A program made the translations under genes and the position numbers. From NCBI GenBank assembly GCA_027451405.1, contig DAIDJM010000035.1, positions 1 to 64,000 of the forward strand: DNA of 64,000 bases, written 5' to 3'. Positions 36,259 to 47,070 of this stretch are shown piece by piece. The number at the start of each line of letters is the position of its first letter. Within the stretch, counting starts at the first letter, position 1. The notes under the pieces were generated by a model, which did no database searches, was not told the origin of the DNA, and saw only the letters and a list, made by a program, of their open reading frames with translations. The DNA comes from Acetobacteraceae bacterium. Lineage in GTDB: Bacteria > Pseudomonadota > Alphaproteobacteria > Acetobacterales > Acetobacteraceae.

Positions 36259-36582
36259 ATGACCTCAGGTGTGCTCGCGGTGGGACTGGGTAAGTTCCTT
36301 TTCGTTTCCGCAGTCTTGCTCGTGCTCGGTGTCTTCGGTATATTTCTTAACCGAAAGAACATCATTGTCATTCTGATGTCGATTGAGCTCATTCTGCTCG
36401 CGGTGAATATCAACCTCGTAGCGTTTTCAGGCGCATTGGGCGATTTGGCCGGACAGGTGTTGGCAATGTTTGTCCTCACCGTGGCCGCGGCAGAAGCCGC
36501 TATCGGGCTGGCGATTGTCGTAGTCTATTTCCGCAACCGCGGGTCGATTGAGGTCGAAGACGTGACCATGATGAAGGGCTGA
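36259..36582 (+). CDS. nuoK: NADH-quinone oxidoreductase subunit K
   Basis: The 107-residue subunit has three transmembrane helices with conserved glutamates ([17 protein letters not shown] and [13 protein letters not shown]), part of the proton path. It lies three bases after nuoJ and two bases before nuoL. Confidence 0.97.
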   Translation: MTSGVLAVGLGKFLFVSAVLLVLGVFGIFLNRKNIIVILMSIELILLAVNINLVAFSGALGDLAGQVLAMFVLTVAAAEAAIGLAIVVVYFRNRGSIEVEDVTMMKG

Positions 36583-36584
36583 CG

Positions 36585-38516
36585 ATGTTGTTCGCGATAG
36601 CCGTATTCGCACCGCTCATCGGTGCACTGATCGCGGGTCTGCCTGGTCGCGTCATGGGTGACCGGGCGGCCCAACTCATCGCCATCGCTTTTATGGTGCT
36701 CGCCTCGATCTGCGGAATCGTGAGCTGGACCGGCCATATATGGGGTGGGATCGGCAACGGGACTGTTCCAATCACGACTTGGATCACAGCGGGAAACTTC
36801 CGGCTCGACTGGAGCCTACAATACGATTCGCTTTCCACTACGATGGTGGCGATGGTCACCACGGTTGCGACGCTCATCCATGTCTACAGCGTCGGCTACA
36901 TGGCGCATGAACATAGCACCACCTCGCGCTTCTTTGGTTACCTGTCGCTTTTCACCTTCGCGATGCTCATGTTGGTGACGGCGAACAACCTCGTGCAGCT
37001 GTTTTTCGGCTGGGAGGGGGTGGGCCTCGCGAGCTATCTGCTGATCGGGTACTGGTATGACCGGCCGAGCGCGTGCCGGGCTGCGGTCAAGGCTATGATC
37101 GTGAACCGGGTCGGCGACCTTTCGTTCGCCGTCGGCATCGCCCTGGTTTTCCTGTTGTTCGGCGCCGTCGATTTTCCCACGATTTTCGCTGCTGTCCCGC
37201 AGCATATGAGCGATACCTACCATCTCTTCGGAACGCGCTGGCGGGCCTATGAGGTGGCGGGCGTGCTGCTGTTCATCGGCGCCATGGGCAAATCCGCGCA
37301 GATTTTCCTGCACACCTGGCTGCCCGACGCAATGGAAGGACCTACCCCGGTCTCGGCCCTGATCCATGCCGCGACCATGGTGACGGCGGGCGTGTTTCTG
37401 ATCGCCCGCATGTCGCCATTGCTGGAATTCGCCCCCGCAGCACTCGGGTTTGTCACGTTCATTGGCGCCACCACCTGCCTGTTCGCCGCCACGATCGGCT
37501 GCGTGCAGAACGACATCAAGCGTGTGATCGCCTATTCGACCTGCTCGCAGCTCGGCTATATGTTCCTCGCCGCCGGCGTTGGCGCCTACCAAGTGTCGAT
37601 CTTTCACCTGATCACCCATGCCTTCTTCAAGGCGCTCTTGTTCCTCTGCGCCGGCTCCGTGATCCATGCGATGTCCGACGAGCAGGATATGCGGCGGATG
37701 GGCGGGCTCTGGCGACACATTCCGGTGACGTATGTGACGATGTGGCTCGGCAGCCTGGCGTTGGCTGGCATTCCGCCGTTTGCCGGTTACTGGTCGAAGG
37801 ATGCGATCCTTGAAGCTGCCTACGCGGCGGGGACACCGCTTGGCACCTACGGCTATGTATGCGGCACGCTTGCGGCGTTACTCACGGCTTTCTATTCCGG
37901 TCGGTTACTGTTCCTGACTTTCCACGGCAAGCCCCGCGCCGAGCCGCATGTGGTCGACCACGTCCATGAAAGCCCATCCTCGATGCTCGGCCCCCTCGTG
38001 CTGCTCTCGATCGGTGCGGTTTCGGCAGGCTTTCTGCTGAAAAACCTGTTCATCGGCGATGGGCATACAGCCTATTGGCAGGGCGCCCTGTTCAATGCGC
38101 CGACCAACCATATTCTCGCCCATCTCGAGGAACAGCCCCTTCTAATCGACAAGCTGCCGATTTTGGTCGGACTTGCCGGCTTGGCGGTATCCGCCTGGTT
38201 CTATCTGCTGGCCCCCAGCGTGCCCGCCTGGCTCGCGGCGCGGTTTCGGCCAGTCTATCTGTTCCTGCTGAACAAATGGTATTTCGACGAACTCTATGAC
38301 GCGATTTTCGTCCGGCCGGCGATGTGGCTCGCACGCGAACTCTGGCAGGTCGGCGATGCGACGCTGATCGACGGCGTGCCGAATGGGCTCGCATCGGCCG
38401 CCGAAGGGGGCGCGCTCACCGTGGTGCGTATCCAGACCGGTTCGATCGCGGTTTATGCTTTCACGATGCTGATCGGGCTCGTCGCCATGGTCAGCGTGTT
38501 CCTCATCTTGCGCTGA
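36585..38516 (+). CDS. nuoL: NADH-quinone oxidoreductase subunit L
   Basis: The 643-residue antiporter-like proton pump has the Mrp-type core ([39 protein letters not shown]) and the long lateral helix region near the C-terminus. Collinearity is full length. From this gene onward codon use is more GC-biased than in nuoB to nuoG. Confidence 0.98.
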   Translation: MLFAIAVFAPLIGALIAGLPGRVMGDRAAQLIAIAFMVLASICGIVSWTGHIWGGIGNGTVPITTWITAGNFRLDWSLQYDSLSTTMVAMVTTVATLIHVYSVGYMAHEHSTTSRFFGYLSLFTFAMLMLVTANNLVQLFFGWEGVGLASYLLIGYWYDRPSACRAAVKAMIVNRVGDLSFAVGIALVFLLFGAVDFPTIFAAVPQHMSDTYHLFGTRWRAYEVAGVLLFIGAMGKSAQIFLHTWLPDAMEGPTPVSALIHAATMVTAGVFLIARMSPLLEFAPAALGFVTFIGATTCLFAATIGCVQNDIKRVIAYSTCSQLGYMFLAAGVGAYQVSIFHLITHAFFKALLFLCAGSVIHAMSDEQDMRRMGGLWRHIPVTYVTMWLGSLALAGIPPFAGYWSKDAILEAAYAAGTPLGTYGYVCGTLAALLTAFYSGRLLFLTFHGKPRAEPHVVDHVHESPSSMLGPLVLLSIGAVSAGFLLKNLFIGDGHTAYWQGALFNAPTNHILAHLEEQPLLIDKLPILVGLAGLAVSAWFYLLAPSVPAWLAARFRPVYLFLLNKWYFDELYDAIFVRPAMWLARELWQVGDATLIDGVPNGLASAAEGGALTVVRIQTGSIAVYAFTMLIGLVAMVSVFLILR

Positions 38517-38524
38517 CCGCTGTC

Positions 38525-40063
38525 ATGGCCGACCTCAACCAAGCCGGTTTCCCGGTGCTCTCCCTAGTAACGTTCCTCCCGTTGCTGGGAGCCGCCGCGA
38601 TCGCGTTTCTGCGCGGCGACGAGGCGGCCACTGCCCGGAATGCGCGTTGGATCGCACTCTGGACTTCACTTATCGTATTCGCCGTATCGCTCGTGCTCTG
38701 GTTCGATTTCGATCCGGCAAATTCAGGTTTCCAGTTCCGGGAAAATGTACCCTGGCTGCCTGAATTCGGCGTCGGCTACCGGATGGGCGTGGACGGCATC
38801 TCCGTTCTCTTCGTGCTGCTCTCGACCGCACTGACGCCAGTTTGCGTGCTGGCAAGCTGGGACGCGATCCGCTCGCGCGTGCGCGAGTACATGATCGCCT
38901 TCCTGGTGCTTGAGACCATGATGGTCGGCATGTTCGCGGCGCTCGACTTCCTGCTTTTTTATGTATTCTTTGAGGGCGTGCTGCTGCCGATGTATTTGAT
39001 CATCGGTGTCTGGGGCGGGCCGCGCCGGGTGTACGCGTCGCTCAAATTCTTCCTCTATACCTTCGCCGGTTCCGTGCTGATGTTGCTGGCGCTGCTTGCC
39101 ATGTGGCATCGCGCGGGCACGACGGATATCCAGGTTCTGCTGCACACGCCGTTCCCGTACGCGATGCAGGTCTGGCTTTTCCTCGCTTTTCTCGCGTCTT
39201 TCGCGGTGAAGGTGCCGATGTGGCCGGTTCATACCTGGCTGCCAGACGCGCATGTCGAGGCGCCCACCGCCGGATCCGTGATCCTGGCAGGCGTGTTGCT
39301 GAAGATGGGCGCCTATGGCTTCATCCGGTTCTCGGTGCCGATGCTGCCGCTGGCGTCGGCACATTTCGCGCCGCTGATGTTCGCGCTTGGTGTGGTCGCG
39401 GTGATCTACACCTCGCTCGTGGCGCTCGCTCAGCAGGACATGAAAAAGCTGATCGCCTATTCCTCGGTCGCTCATATGGGCGTCGTGGTGATCGGCATCT
39501 TCACCTTCAACCAGCAAGGCGTCGATGGCGCGCTGGTCCAGATGCTCTCTCACGGCATCGTTTCCGCCGCGCTCTTCCTTTGCGTCGGCGTCGTCTATGA
39601 CCGGATCCATACCCGCGAGATCTCCCGGTATGGCGGGCTCGCCGACCGCATGCCGGCCTACGCCCTGATCTTTATGCTGTTCACCATGGCCTCGATCGGA
39701 TTGCCGGGCACCTCGGGCTTCGTGGGCGAATTCCTGGTCCTGGTTGGGGCGTTCCAGATCAGCTTGTGGCTGGCGCTGCTCGGGAGCCTCGGGATGGTGC
39801 TGGGCGCCGCTTACATGCTTTATCTCTACCAGCGCGTGATTTTCGGTCGTATCACGCGCGATGATCTGCGGAGCATTCTCGATCTGACCCCTCGGGAGGT
39901 CGCCGTATTCGCTCCGCTCGTTGTTCTGACCCTGTGGCTCGGCATCTACCCCAGCAGTTTCATGCGCATATTCGACGCAAGCACGGGCGCGCTTGTGCAG
40001 CAGCATCAGCAGGCAATGCTCGCCCAGCATAGCGTGAAACTTGCCCAGGGAATGCAGCCATGA
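38525..40063 (+). CDS. nuoM: NADH-quinone oxidoreductase subunit M
   Basis: The 512-residue antiporter-like subunit has [20 protein letters not shown] and [13 protein letters not shown], the discontinuous-helix signatures of NuoM. The ATG at 38525 ([16 protein letters not shown]) is eight bases after nuoL. Its TGA overlaps the nuoN ATG. Confidence 0.98.
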   Translation: MADLNQAGFPVLSLVTFLPLLGAAAIAFLRGDEAATARNARWIALWTSLIVFAVSLVLWFDFDPANSGFQFRENVPWLPEFGVGYRMGVDGISVLFVLLSTALTPVCVLASWDAIRSRVREYMIAFLVLETMMVGMFAALDFLLFYVFFEGVLLPMYLIIGVWGGPRRVYASLKFFLYTFAGSVLMLLALLAMWHRAGTTDIQVLLHTPFPYAMQVWLFLAFLASFAVKVPMWPVHTWLPDAHVEAPTAGSVILAGVLLKMGAYGFIRFSVPMLPLASAHFAPLMFALGVVAVIYTSLVALAQQDMKKLIAYSSVAHMGVVVIGIFTFNQQGVDGALVQMLSHGIVSAALFLCVGVVYDRIHTREISRYGGLADRMPAYALIFMLFTMASIGLPGTSGFVGEFLVLVGAFQISLWLALLGSLGMVLGAAYMLYLYQRVIFGRITRDDLRSILDLTPREVAVFAPLVVLTLWLGIYPSSFMRIFDASTGALVQQHQQAMLAQHSVKLAQGMQP

Positions 40064-41481
40064 ACTGGCAAGCAGCCGCGCCGGAAATCTTCCTTGCCTG
40101 CAGTGGGCTTGTCATTCTGCTCCTGGGCGTGTCGCTGAGGCAGGACCGGTCGAAACTGTGCACCTGGCTTACGCTCGGCGCCTTCGGCGTGGCCGGCTGG
40201 CTCGTTGTCGGGACTTCCCCTGCCACCGCCTATGAAGGGCTCTATGTTGCGGACGGGTTCGCGGGATTCGCGAAACTGCTGATCCTCGCCGGCGGCGCTC
40301 TCTCGATGATCCTTGCGCTCGATTATAACGCGCAGCAGCGCATTGCCCGTTTCGAATTTCCGGTGCTCGTCCTGTTCAGCACGGTCGGCATGATGACCAT
40401 GGCTTCTGCCGCCAATCTCATGACGCTCTATATCGGGCTCGAACTGCAATCGCTCGCGATTTACGTTCTGGCGGCGTTCGCGCGGGACGACATCCGTTCC
40501 TCCGAAGCGGGCCTGAAATATTTCGTTTTGAGCGCGCTGGCTTCCGGGCTGCTGCTGTACGGCATCTCGCTGGCCTATGGTTTCGCAGGCACGATGCAGA
40601 TCGGTCAGCTCGCGACGGCCATGACCGATCCGGCCAATTTGCCGGCGGGCGTCGCCGTGGCGGTTGCGTTCGTCATCGCTGGGCTGGCGTTCAAGCTCTC
40701 GGCGGTGCCGTTCCATATGTGGACGCCCGATGTTTACCAGGGCGCGCCGACCCCGGTGACGGCCTTCATGAGCACGGCACCAAAGGTTGCCCCCTTTGTT
40801 GTCCTGCTTCGCGTCATGCTGGTGGGTTTCGGTCATGTCGGGGCGCAATGGCAGCCGATCATCGAAATCGTCTCCATTGCCTCGATGATCCTGGGCAGCC
40901 TCGCGGCGATCGCGCAGAGCAACATCAAGCGTCTGATGGCATATTCGTCGATCGGCCACATGGGCTACGCGCTTATCGGGCTCGCGGTCGGCACCGAGGC
41001 TGGCGTGCGCGGTGTTCTGATTTATCTGCTGACTTACATCGTGATGTCCGCCGGCACGTTCGCCTGCATCATCGCGATGCAGCGGCGGGGTCAGCAGGTC
41101 GATCGCATTGCCGATCTTGGCGGGCTGGCACGCAACGATCTGCCGCTCGCCGCCGTGATGGCGATCTTCATGTTCTCGATGGCGGGCTTGCCGCCGATGG
41201 CGGGCTTTTTCGGCAAGGTCTATGTTTTCCTGGCCGCCGTGCAGGCAGGCTTCTGGACGCTCGCGATCATTGGCGTGCTGACGAGCGTCGTCGGGTGCTT
41301 CTATTACCTTCGTGTTATCAAGGTGATGTTCTTTGACGGCGCCGAGGCTGCCTTCGACCGGCGGACCGCGAGCGTCTCCGCGGTTGCCTTCGCAGCGGGC
41401 GCTTTCACGCTGTTCTTCTTCGCCATGCCCGCACCGTTCGTCGGTGCCGCTGCGCGGGCAGCGCGCGTGCTGCTAGGGTGA
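40060..41481 (+). CDS. nuoN: NADH-quinone oxidoreductase subunit N
   Basis: The 473-residue antiporter-like subunit has [38 protein letters not shown] and [13 protein letters not shown]. It closes the 14-subunit complex I set. Its TGA overlaps the GTG of birA, so translation probably continues directly into the next gene. Confidence 0.98.
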   Translation: MNWQAAAPEIFLACSGLVILLLGVSLRQDRSKLCTWLTLGAFGVAGWLVVGTSPATAYEGLYVADGFAGFAKLLILAGGALSMILALDYNAQQRIARFEFPVLVLFSTVGMMTMASAANLMTLYIGLELQSLAIYVLAAFARDDIRSSEAGLKYFVLSALASGLLLYGISLAYGFAGTMQIGQLATAMTDPANLPAGVAVAVAFVIAGLAFKLSAVPFHMWTPDVYQGAPTPVTAFMSTAPKVAPFVVLLRVMLVGFGHVGAQWQPIIEIVSIASMILGSLAAIAQSNIKRLMAYSSIGHMGYALIGLAVGTEAGVRGVLIYLLTYIVMSAGTFACIIAMQRRGQQVDRIADLGGLARNDLPLAAVMAIFMFSMAGLPPMAGFFGKVYVFLAAVQAGFWTLAIIGVLTSVVGCFYYLRVIKVMFFDGAEAAFDRRTASVSAVAFAAGAFTLFFFAMPAPFVGAAARAARVLLG

Positions 41482-42125
41482 CAGGCCGCACGGCGCCATC
41501 TCATCCAAGAGGCCCGGGGCCGTTTGGCGCCGGTCCGGTCCAGAGGCAAAGCCCGCGGCCGCCGAAGGCCGCGTGGCGTGTGACATATTTCGACGAGGTT
41601 CCGTCCACCCAGGATATTGCGATTGCCGAAGCCATGGCCGGTGCGCCCGGCCGTTTGCTGGTGCTCGCCGGAAGCCAGAGCGCCGGCCGCGGCCGTGACG
41701 GCCGCCTCTGGCGCTCTCCTGCCGGCAATCTCTATGCCTCGCTCCTGCTGCGCCCCATGCCCGAAGCCCCCCTCGGCGCCTGCTGGTCGGCCCTGGCCGG
41801 GGTCGCTCTGTTCGATGCGGTAGCACCCCACGCTACCGGCCGGCTCGTATTGAAAGCCCCGAACGATTTGCTGCTCGACGGCAGCAAGCTCGCTGGACTT
41901 CTTGTCGATACCGCCATGGCGGCGGCCGGCTTCCTCGACTGGGTTGTGATCGGCGCCGGCGTGAATCTGGCCACCGCACCCGATCTGCCGGACCGGCCGA
42001 CGGCCTCACTCGGTGCTGCGATCGGCGCGAGGCCGCTGGCCTTGGCTTTTGCCGCCGCGCTGGACGCGTGGCTCGCCGCCGGGTGGGACGCCGTATGGGC
42101 CGCGTATAACGCGCGACTCGCCTGA
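41478..42125 (+). CDS. birA: Biotin-[acetyl-CoA-carboxylase] ligase, C-terminally short
   Basis: The 215-residue enzyme activates biotin as biotinyl-AMP and attaches it to carboxylase carrier protein. The biotinyl-AMP loop is [17 protein letters not shown], followed by [20 protein letters not shown]. It lacks the N-terminal DNA-binding domain, as in other alphaproteobacteria. It also ends at [13 protein letters not shown], without the C-terminal SH3-like domain of most BirA proteins. The start is GTG 41478, overlapping the nuoN stop; its TGA overlaps the coaX ATG. Confidence 0.88.
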   Translation: MTGRTAPSHPRGPGPFGAGPVQRQSPRPPKAAWRVTYFDEVPSTQDIAIAEAMAGAPGRLLVLAGSQSAGRGRDGRLWRSPAGNLYASLLLRPMPEAPLGACWSALAGVALFDAVAPHATGRLVLKAPNDLLLDGSKLAGLLVDTAMAAAGFLDWVVIGAGVNLATAPDLPDRPTASLGAAIGARPLALAFAAALDAWLAAGWDAVWAAYNARLA

Positions 42126-42937
42126 TGCTGCTCGTCATAGACGCCGGCAACACGAATGTCGTCTTTGCCGTCCATGATGGGCATGGCTGGGCTGGCAGTT
42201 GGCGGATCGCGACGGAGCCACAGCGCACGTCCGACGAATATGCGGTCTGGCTGCTCGCCTTGCTGCAGCACCGGCAGATCGCCCCTGCTTCCATCGAGCG
42301 GGCGGTCATTGGCACCGTGGTGCCGGCGGCCCTCTATCATTTGCGCCGGCTCTGCCGCGACTGGTTCGAGGTCGAGCCTCTCATCGCGCGCTCGACCCTG
42401 GATTGGGGCTTTGAGATCCGGGTGGCGCAGCCCGAAGAGGTCGGGGCCGACCGGTTGCTCAATGCGCTCGCCGCCTACCGGTATTTTCGTCAGGCGCTAA
42501 TCGTCATCGATTTCGGAACGGCGACGACATTCGATGTGGTGAGCGCGGATGGCGCCTATCTCGGCGGCGTGATCGCGCCCGGCATCAATCTCTCCATCGA
42601 GGCCCTGCACCAGGCGGCAGCGCGCTTGCCGCGGATCGGCATCGGCCGGCCGCAGGCGGTGATCGGAACGGCGACCGTGCCGGCGATGCAGTCCGGGATC
42701 TATTGGGGTTATGTGGGGCTCATCGAGGGGCTCGTGACCCGCATCCGCCGCGAGCTCGACGGGACGGTTCCCAAAGTCATCGCGACCGGCGGCTTGGCTC
42801 CGCTCTTTTCGGAGGGCACGGATATTTTCGACCGCATCGACCCCGATCTCACGCTTGACGGGTTGAGGCTGTTGGCGGAACGCAACCCCGCACCCAGATT
42901 AGCCCGCGACAGAACCAGAACAATCGAAGGTCTTTGA
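42125..42937 (+). CDS. coaX: Type III pantothenate kinase
   Basis: The 270-residue enzyme phosphorylates pantothenate, the first step of coenzyme A synthesis. [16 protein letters not shown] is the acidic phosphate-binding motif; [15 protein letters not shown] and [11 protein letters not shown] complete the ASKHA active site. It overlaps birA by one base and rnj by one base (TGATG in both cases). Confidence 0.95.
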   Translation: MLLVIDAGNTNVVFAVHDGHGWAGSWRIATEPQRTSDEYAVWLLALLQHRQIAPASIERAVIGTVVPAALYHLRRLCRDWFEVEPLIARSTLDWGFEIRVAQPEEVGADRLLNALAAYRYFRQALIVIDFGTATTFDVVSADGAYLGGVIAPGINLSIEALHQAAARLPRIGIGRPQAVIGTATVPAMQSGIYWGYVGLIEGLVTRIRRELDGTVPKVIATGGLAPLFSEGTDIFDRIDPDLTLDGLRLLAERNPAPRLARDRTRTIEGL

Positions 42938-44586
42938 TGGAGGCGGATCCCGGCGGACTCGCCTTCCTGCCCCTGGGCGGGACGGGCGAAATTGGCATGA
43001 ACCTGAATCTGTATCGATCCGGCGGGCGCTGGCTCGCGATCGATTGCGGCATCGGCTTCGGCGGCAACGAACTGCCCGAAGCCGAGGTGATCATGCCGGA
43101 CCCAGTCTTCATCGCCGAGCGGCGGGAGCAACTGGCCGGGCTCGTGATCACGCATGCCCACGAGGACCATGTTGGCGCCGTGGCGCATCTCTGGCCGCGG
43201 CTACGCTGCCCCGTCTATGCCTCGCCCTTCACGGCGGCCGTGTTGCGGCGCAAGCTGGGGGAAGCCGGGCTGGCCGGGGAGGTGCCGGTCCATATCGTGC
43301 CGCTCGGCGGCCGGCTCGACCTGCCTCCCTTCGCGCTCCAGTTCATTCCGGTGGCGCACTCCACGCCCGAGGCCCAGTCGCTCGCGATCCGCACACCCGC
43401 GGGCCTGATCGTGCATACCGGCGACTGGAAGATCGACCCGCACCCGCTGGTAGGCCCTCCCACCGATGAGGCTGCGTTCGCCGCGCTCGGCGAGGAGGGG
43501 GTGCTCGCCCTCATCTGCGACAGCACGAATGCGCTGGTCGAAGGCCATTCCGGCTCGGAGGGGGAGGTACGGCGCTCGCTTGCGAGCCTCATCCGCTCCA
43601 TTCCCAGCGGACGCGTGGTGGTCACGTGCTTTGCCAGCAACGTCGCCCGCGTCGAAAGCGTGGCGCTCGCGGCACGCGAGGCGGGACGGTCGGTCGCGCT
43701 TATCGGCCGTTCGCTGCGCAACCTGGAAGCCGCCGCCCGCGACACCGGGTATCTGAAGGCCCTGCCACCGTTCCTCACCGAGGATTCGATGGCCGATGTG
43801 CCGGATGACAATCTGCTGATTCTGATCACCGGCAGCCAGGGCGAGGCACGGAGCGCGCTCTCACGGGTCGCGGCCGACACGCATCAGACGCTGTCGCTCG
43901 GCGAGGGGGATACCGTGATCTTCTCGTCGCGCCAGATCCCGGGCAACGAACGCGCGATCGCGACCGTGCAGGACAACCTCGTCCGCCGCGGCGTCCGCGT
44001 CATGACCGACGACGATCACATGGTGCATGTGAGCGGCCATCCGGCGCGCGACGAGTTGCGCCGGCTGTATCGGCTGGTGCGGCCGCGTTACGCCGTGCCG
44101 GTGCACGGCGAGTGGCGGCACCTCGCGGCCCATGCGGCGTTGGCCCGCGAGCTCGGGGCGGAGCCGTTGATGATGGAGGATGGGGACATCCTCCAGCTCG
44201 CGCCGGGCCGGCCGGAAATCGTCGATTCGGCGCCCGTGGGAAAATTGGCGCTCGACGGCAATCGTGTCGTGCCGCTCGCCGGGGGCGTGATGTCGGCTCG
44301 ACGGCGGATGCTTCAGAGCGGGATCGTGCTCGGCAGCCTGGCCGTCGATTCGGGCGGCCGACTGATGGGGGAACCCCGCGTCAGCGCGCCCGGCCTCTTT
44401 GATCCGCAAGATCCGGAAAGCGAGCGGCTCAACCGCGATTTCGGTATTGCCGTGTCGGAATTGCCCGCGCCGCTGCGCAGGGACGACGCGGCGCTGCTGG
44501 ACGCCGCGAAGGCCGCGTTGCGGCGAGCGCTGGGAAAGCGCCTGGGCAAACGGCCGATGGTGGACGTGCATTTGCTGAGGGTTTGA
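42937..44586 (+). CDS. rnj: Ribonuclease J
   Basis: The 549-residue metallo-beta-lactamase/beta-CASP nuclease has FLPLGGTGEIGMNLNLY at the N-terminus and the zinc motif HAHEDH at residues 73-78. The beta-CASP motifs follow (DSTNALVEGHSGSEG, CFASNVARVES, ITGSQGEARSAL). It matures and degrades RNA from the 5' end. The place after birA-coaX is conserved in alphaproteobacteria. The ATG at 42937 overlaps the coaX stop. Confidence 0.96.
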   Translation: MEADPGGLAFLPLGGTGEIGMNLNLYRSGGRWLAIDCGIGFGGNELPEAEVIMPDPVFIAERREQLAGLVITHAHEDHVGAVAHLWPRLRCPVYASPFTAAVLRRKLGEAGLAGEVPVHIVPLGGRLDLPPFALQFIPVAHSTPEAQSLAIRTPAGLIVHTGDWKIDPHPLVGPPTDEAAFAALGEEGVLALICDSTNALVEGHSGSEGEVRRSLASLIRSIPSGRVVVTCFASNVARVESVALAAREAGRSVALIGRSLRNLEAAARDTGYLKALPPFLTEDSMADVPDDNLLILITGSQGEARSALSRVAADTHQTLSLGEGDTVIFSSRQIPGNERAIATVQDNLVRRGVRVMTDDDHMVHVSGHPARDELRRLYRLVRPRYAVPVHGEWRHLAAHAALARELGAEPLMMEDGDILQLAPGRPEIVDSAPVGKLALDGNRVVPLAGGVMSARRRMLQSGIVLGSLAVDSGGRLMGEPRVSAPGLFDPQDPESERLNRDFGIAVSELPAPLRRDDAALLDAAKAALRRALGKRLGKRPMVDVHLLRV

Positions 44587-44668
44587 CGCGCGCCTCCGGC
44601 GCCCAGATCGCTACCCTGAACCCGCTTGGGTTGAGAGACCCCGTACTCCATGCCTCGGAGATGGCGAT

Positions 44669-44929
44669 ATGGGATGGTTTACCGCATCCGTCTTGTTCGT
44701 CCTGATCTGGTGGACCGTGCTGTTCGCGGTGCTGCCGCTCTGGGTCGAACCCGAGGCGCGGCCCGACCCAGCGACAGGCTGGCGCGGAGCGCCGAAACAT
44801 CCGCGACTCGGGCGCAAGCTGCTCGTCACCACGCTGCTGACGGCGCTGATCTGGGCTGGGTCGGTGGCCGTGATCGAGAGCGGGTGGATCAGCTTTCGAC
44901 GCGCCGCCCAAAGTCTGCCCGACGAGTAG
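44669..44929 (+). CDS. DUF1467 family two-helix membrane protein
   Basis: The 86-residue protein has two transmembrane helices, MGWFTASVLFVLIWWTVLF and LLVTTLLTALIWAGSVAVI, around a polar loop with GWRGAPKHPRLGRK. This matches DUF1467, whose gene follows rnj in many alphaproteobacteria, usually before proS. proS is not present here. The function is unknown. The ATG at 44669 follows GGAGATGGCGAT. Confidence 0.85.
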   Translation: MGWFTASVLFVLIWWTVLFAVLPLWVEPEARPDPATGWRGAPKHPRLGRKLLVTTLLTALIWAGSVAVIESGWISFRRAAQSLPDE

Positions 44930-45411
44930 GCGGGAATCTGCGCAAGCTGCTCAAACCCGCAGCACTTCCTGTCCAACCCAGGAAGAAAGCACGAAAAATA
45001 CAGTGAATTTCGGTGGACGCAGGATAGGGAACGGCCGAATCATCACCGGCAGGACGAGGCGATTGCCTCTTCCTGCCGTGTGACTGGCGTTTCCTCCCTA
45101 AACTCGGCCCTGCGTGCCGCCGGTGCGCAGGGCCATCTTGTTACCAGAGGTTTGCATTATTGTCATCAAGCATTAAGAAACTTTACATCGGTTAACACTG
45201 ATTTTCTTGAGTCATCTGTATTGCGCCGCAGCATCTTCCTCATCGCGTTATTGTGAGTGTGATCAGCAAGACTGGGCGTCGGGCCGGTTTTCCATCGCCA
45301 TCCGGGCCCCGGGGCAGGGTTCGCCTGACGATGTCAGGCAGATGCACTCGTGCTGCTTGTTGAGCGAGCAACTTTGTCAGTTCGACCGTTCCCGGTCAGG
45401 ACGACGTTGCC
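44930..45411. other. Gene-free interval with two strong hairpins and an AT-richer core
   Basis: No convincing coding region is seen in these 482 bases between the convergent DUF1467 and DUF445 genes. GGCAGGACGAGGC (45048-45060) pairs with 45065-45077 with one mismatch. GGCCCTGCG (45106-45114) pairs perfectly with CGCAGGGCC (45126-45134), and ATCTTGTT follows. Bases 45140-45250 are clearly AT-richer than the surroundings. A small RNA or a bidirectional terminator is possible; neither is proven. A 112-codon frame at 45207 runs into the DUF445 gene and looks random. Confidence 0.5.
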
Positions 45412-46683
45412 CTAGAAAGCCACCCGGCCGAACAGTGCGAGCAGTGCGGCGTAGGCGAGCGCGCCCACCAGAAAACCCACCAGAGTGCCGTTCATGCGCA
45501 CATATTGCAGATCCTTGCCGACCCGGAGTTCCAGCCGGTCGGTGATGGTCGCCGTGTCCCAGGAGGCCACCACGTCGCCGATGAAGGACGCGATCTGCGG
45601 CTGCGCAGCCGGCAACAGTCCGCGCAGGAAGCGCTCCAGCGTTCGCTCGACTCGGGCCCGCGTATCCGGATCGCTTGCCATCAACGCACCCAGGTTGCGC
45701 AGCGCGGTTTCCAGCACGGAGGCAACGCGCCCCTCGGGCCGGCCCACATCGGTCTCCAGCGCCAGGCGCAGCCGCGCCCAGACATCCCAGGCCCAGGCCT
45801 GCACCGATGGGTGTGCCAGCAGCCGCCGCATCCCACGGCCGATATCGGCGGCGCGTTCGGGATCGTGCTCGATGCGGTCGATCTCGCGCCGGACCCATTC
45901 GTCGAACGCATCGCGCAGGCCCGAATCGTCTTCGCCGATCCGCTCGAACTCCGTGTTGACGTAGGCCAGGATGCGCGTCGCGATCGTGGCGCCCACCGCC
46001 CAGCCTACCAGCCGGCCCCCGGTCTCACGAATACGCGCTTCGATGATGTCGCGTAGCTCGAGTTCTTTGGCGCGCATCGCCTGACGCAGTTTCTCGAGCG
46101 TGAAGGTGAGCACCTCCTGGTGTCGTCCGCCCTCGACCAGGGTGCGCAGCGCGCGTGCCACGACACGGCCCGTGCCGGCGCCGCCGATCAGGCGAGGCAC
46201 CAGCCGCGCCATCAGACGCCGGGCGCGACCGTCCTCGACCGTGGCAAGCACGCGCGGCACGTAGCCCGCCAGCGCCTGGGAGAGCGGCTTCACCACGGCG
46301 GGATCGGTCAGCAGCACCTGAAGCAGCTCGCCCACATCGAGCCGGGCGAGCATCCGATGGATTTCCTTCTCGGCGATCACATGCCGCGACACAAAGCGGC
46401 CCAGCGCGAGGCCAAGGCGAGCCTTCTCGCGGGGGATGATGGCGGTGTGGGGGATCGGCAAACCCAGCGGCCGGCGGAATAGCGCCGTCACCGCGAACCA
46501 ATCGGCGACCCCGCCGACGAATCCGGCCTTGGCGCCGGCCTGGAGCAGGTCGGTCCAATAGGTCCGGGGGAGGTAGTAGGAGACGATCGTGAGGGCTGCC
46601 ATGAGGATCAGGAGCAGCGTCGCGATCGTGCGATGCCGGCGCAGCGTGCGCCGGGCGATCCGGTCGGGATCGGGTTCGGTCAT
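45412..46683 (-). CDS. DUF445 family membrane protein
   Basis: The 423-residue protein has an N-terminal transmembrane helix (about residues 18-38), then AGAKAGFVGGVADWFAVTALFRRPLGLP, here best given as AGFVGGVADWFAVTALF, the DUF445/YheB-like signature. A long amphipathic helical middle and a C-terminal transmembrane segment (GFLVGALAYAALLALFG) follow. The biochemical function is unknown to me. The ATG at 46683 overlaps the RidA-like stop, making it the last gene of the purC-led operon. Confidence 0.85.
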   Translation of the reverse strand: MTEPDPDRIARRTLRRHRTIATLLLILMAALTIVSYYLPRTYWTDLLQAGAKAGFVGGVADWFAVTALFRRPLGLPIPHTAIIPREKARLGLALGRFVSRHVIAEKEIHRMLARLDVGELLQVLLTDPAVVKPLSQALAGYVPRVLATVEDGRARRLMARLVPRLIGGAGTGRVVARALRTLVEGGRHQEVLTFTLEKLRQAMRAKELELRDIIEARIRETGGRLVGWAVGATIATRILAYVNTEFERIGEDDSGLRDAFDEWVRREIDRIEHDPERAADIGRGMRRLLAHPSVQAWAWDVWARLRLALETDVGRPEGRVASVLETALRNLGALMASDPDTRARVERTLERFLRGLLPAAQPQIASFIGDVVASWDTATITDRLELRVGKDLQYVRMNGTLVGFLVGALAYAALLALFGRVAF

Positions 46684-47066
46684 CCCTCGACGGCGCGATA
46701 GGCGGTGACTTCGATCTCGATTTTCATGCGCGGATCGGCGAGGCCGGCGCTGATCATGGTAGCGGCCGGCGGATGGCGGCCGAAGGCTTCCCGAAGGAGC
46801 GGCCAACAGGGTTCGAAATCCGCCGGATCGGGCAGGAGGTAATGGACGCGGACGATGTCGGCGAACCCGGCGCCGGCGCCGGCGAGCGCTGTCTCGATGT
46901 TGCGCAGCGTCTGCGCGCATTGCGTGACGACGTCGCTCGCGATCGACATGGTCGCGTAATCGAAACCGGTGCAGCCGCTGACGAAGATCCAGCCATTGAG
47001 GCAGACGGCGCGCGCATAACCGATCTCTGCCTCGAAGCGGGAGCCCGACGAGATCGAAACCCGCAC
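46680..47066 (-). CDS. RidA/YjgF/Rid family protein lacking the catalytic arginine
   Basis: The 128-residue protein has the Rid fold: YARAVCLNGWIFVSG, QTLRNIETALAGAGAG and MKIEIEVTAYRAVEG. Where RidA imine deaminases have the Arg of an ARS motif, this protein reads PPAATMISAG, so it probably belongs to a non-deaminase Rid subgroup. The start is GTG 47066, four bases after the upstream gene's stop. Confidence 0.88.
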   Translation of the reverse strand: MRVSISSGSRFEAEIGYARAVCLNGWIFVSGCTGFDYATMSIASDVVTQCAQTLRNIETALAGAGAGFADIVRVHYLLPDPADFEPCWPLLREAFGRHPPAATMISAGLADPRMKIEIEVTAYRAVEG

Positions 47067-47070
47067 GGAA

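Noticed and set aside
38723-40030. 435-codon minus-strand frame opposite nuoM
   Set aside because: His/Gln/Arg/Glu-rich reverse image of a membrane protein, with no recognisable domain.
45207-45545. 112-codon frame in the gene-free interval
   Set aside because: Composition changes along its length, it has no ribosome-binding site and it runs into the DUF445 gene on the other strand.
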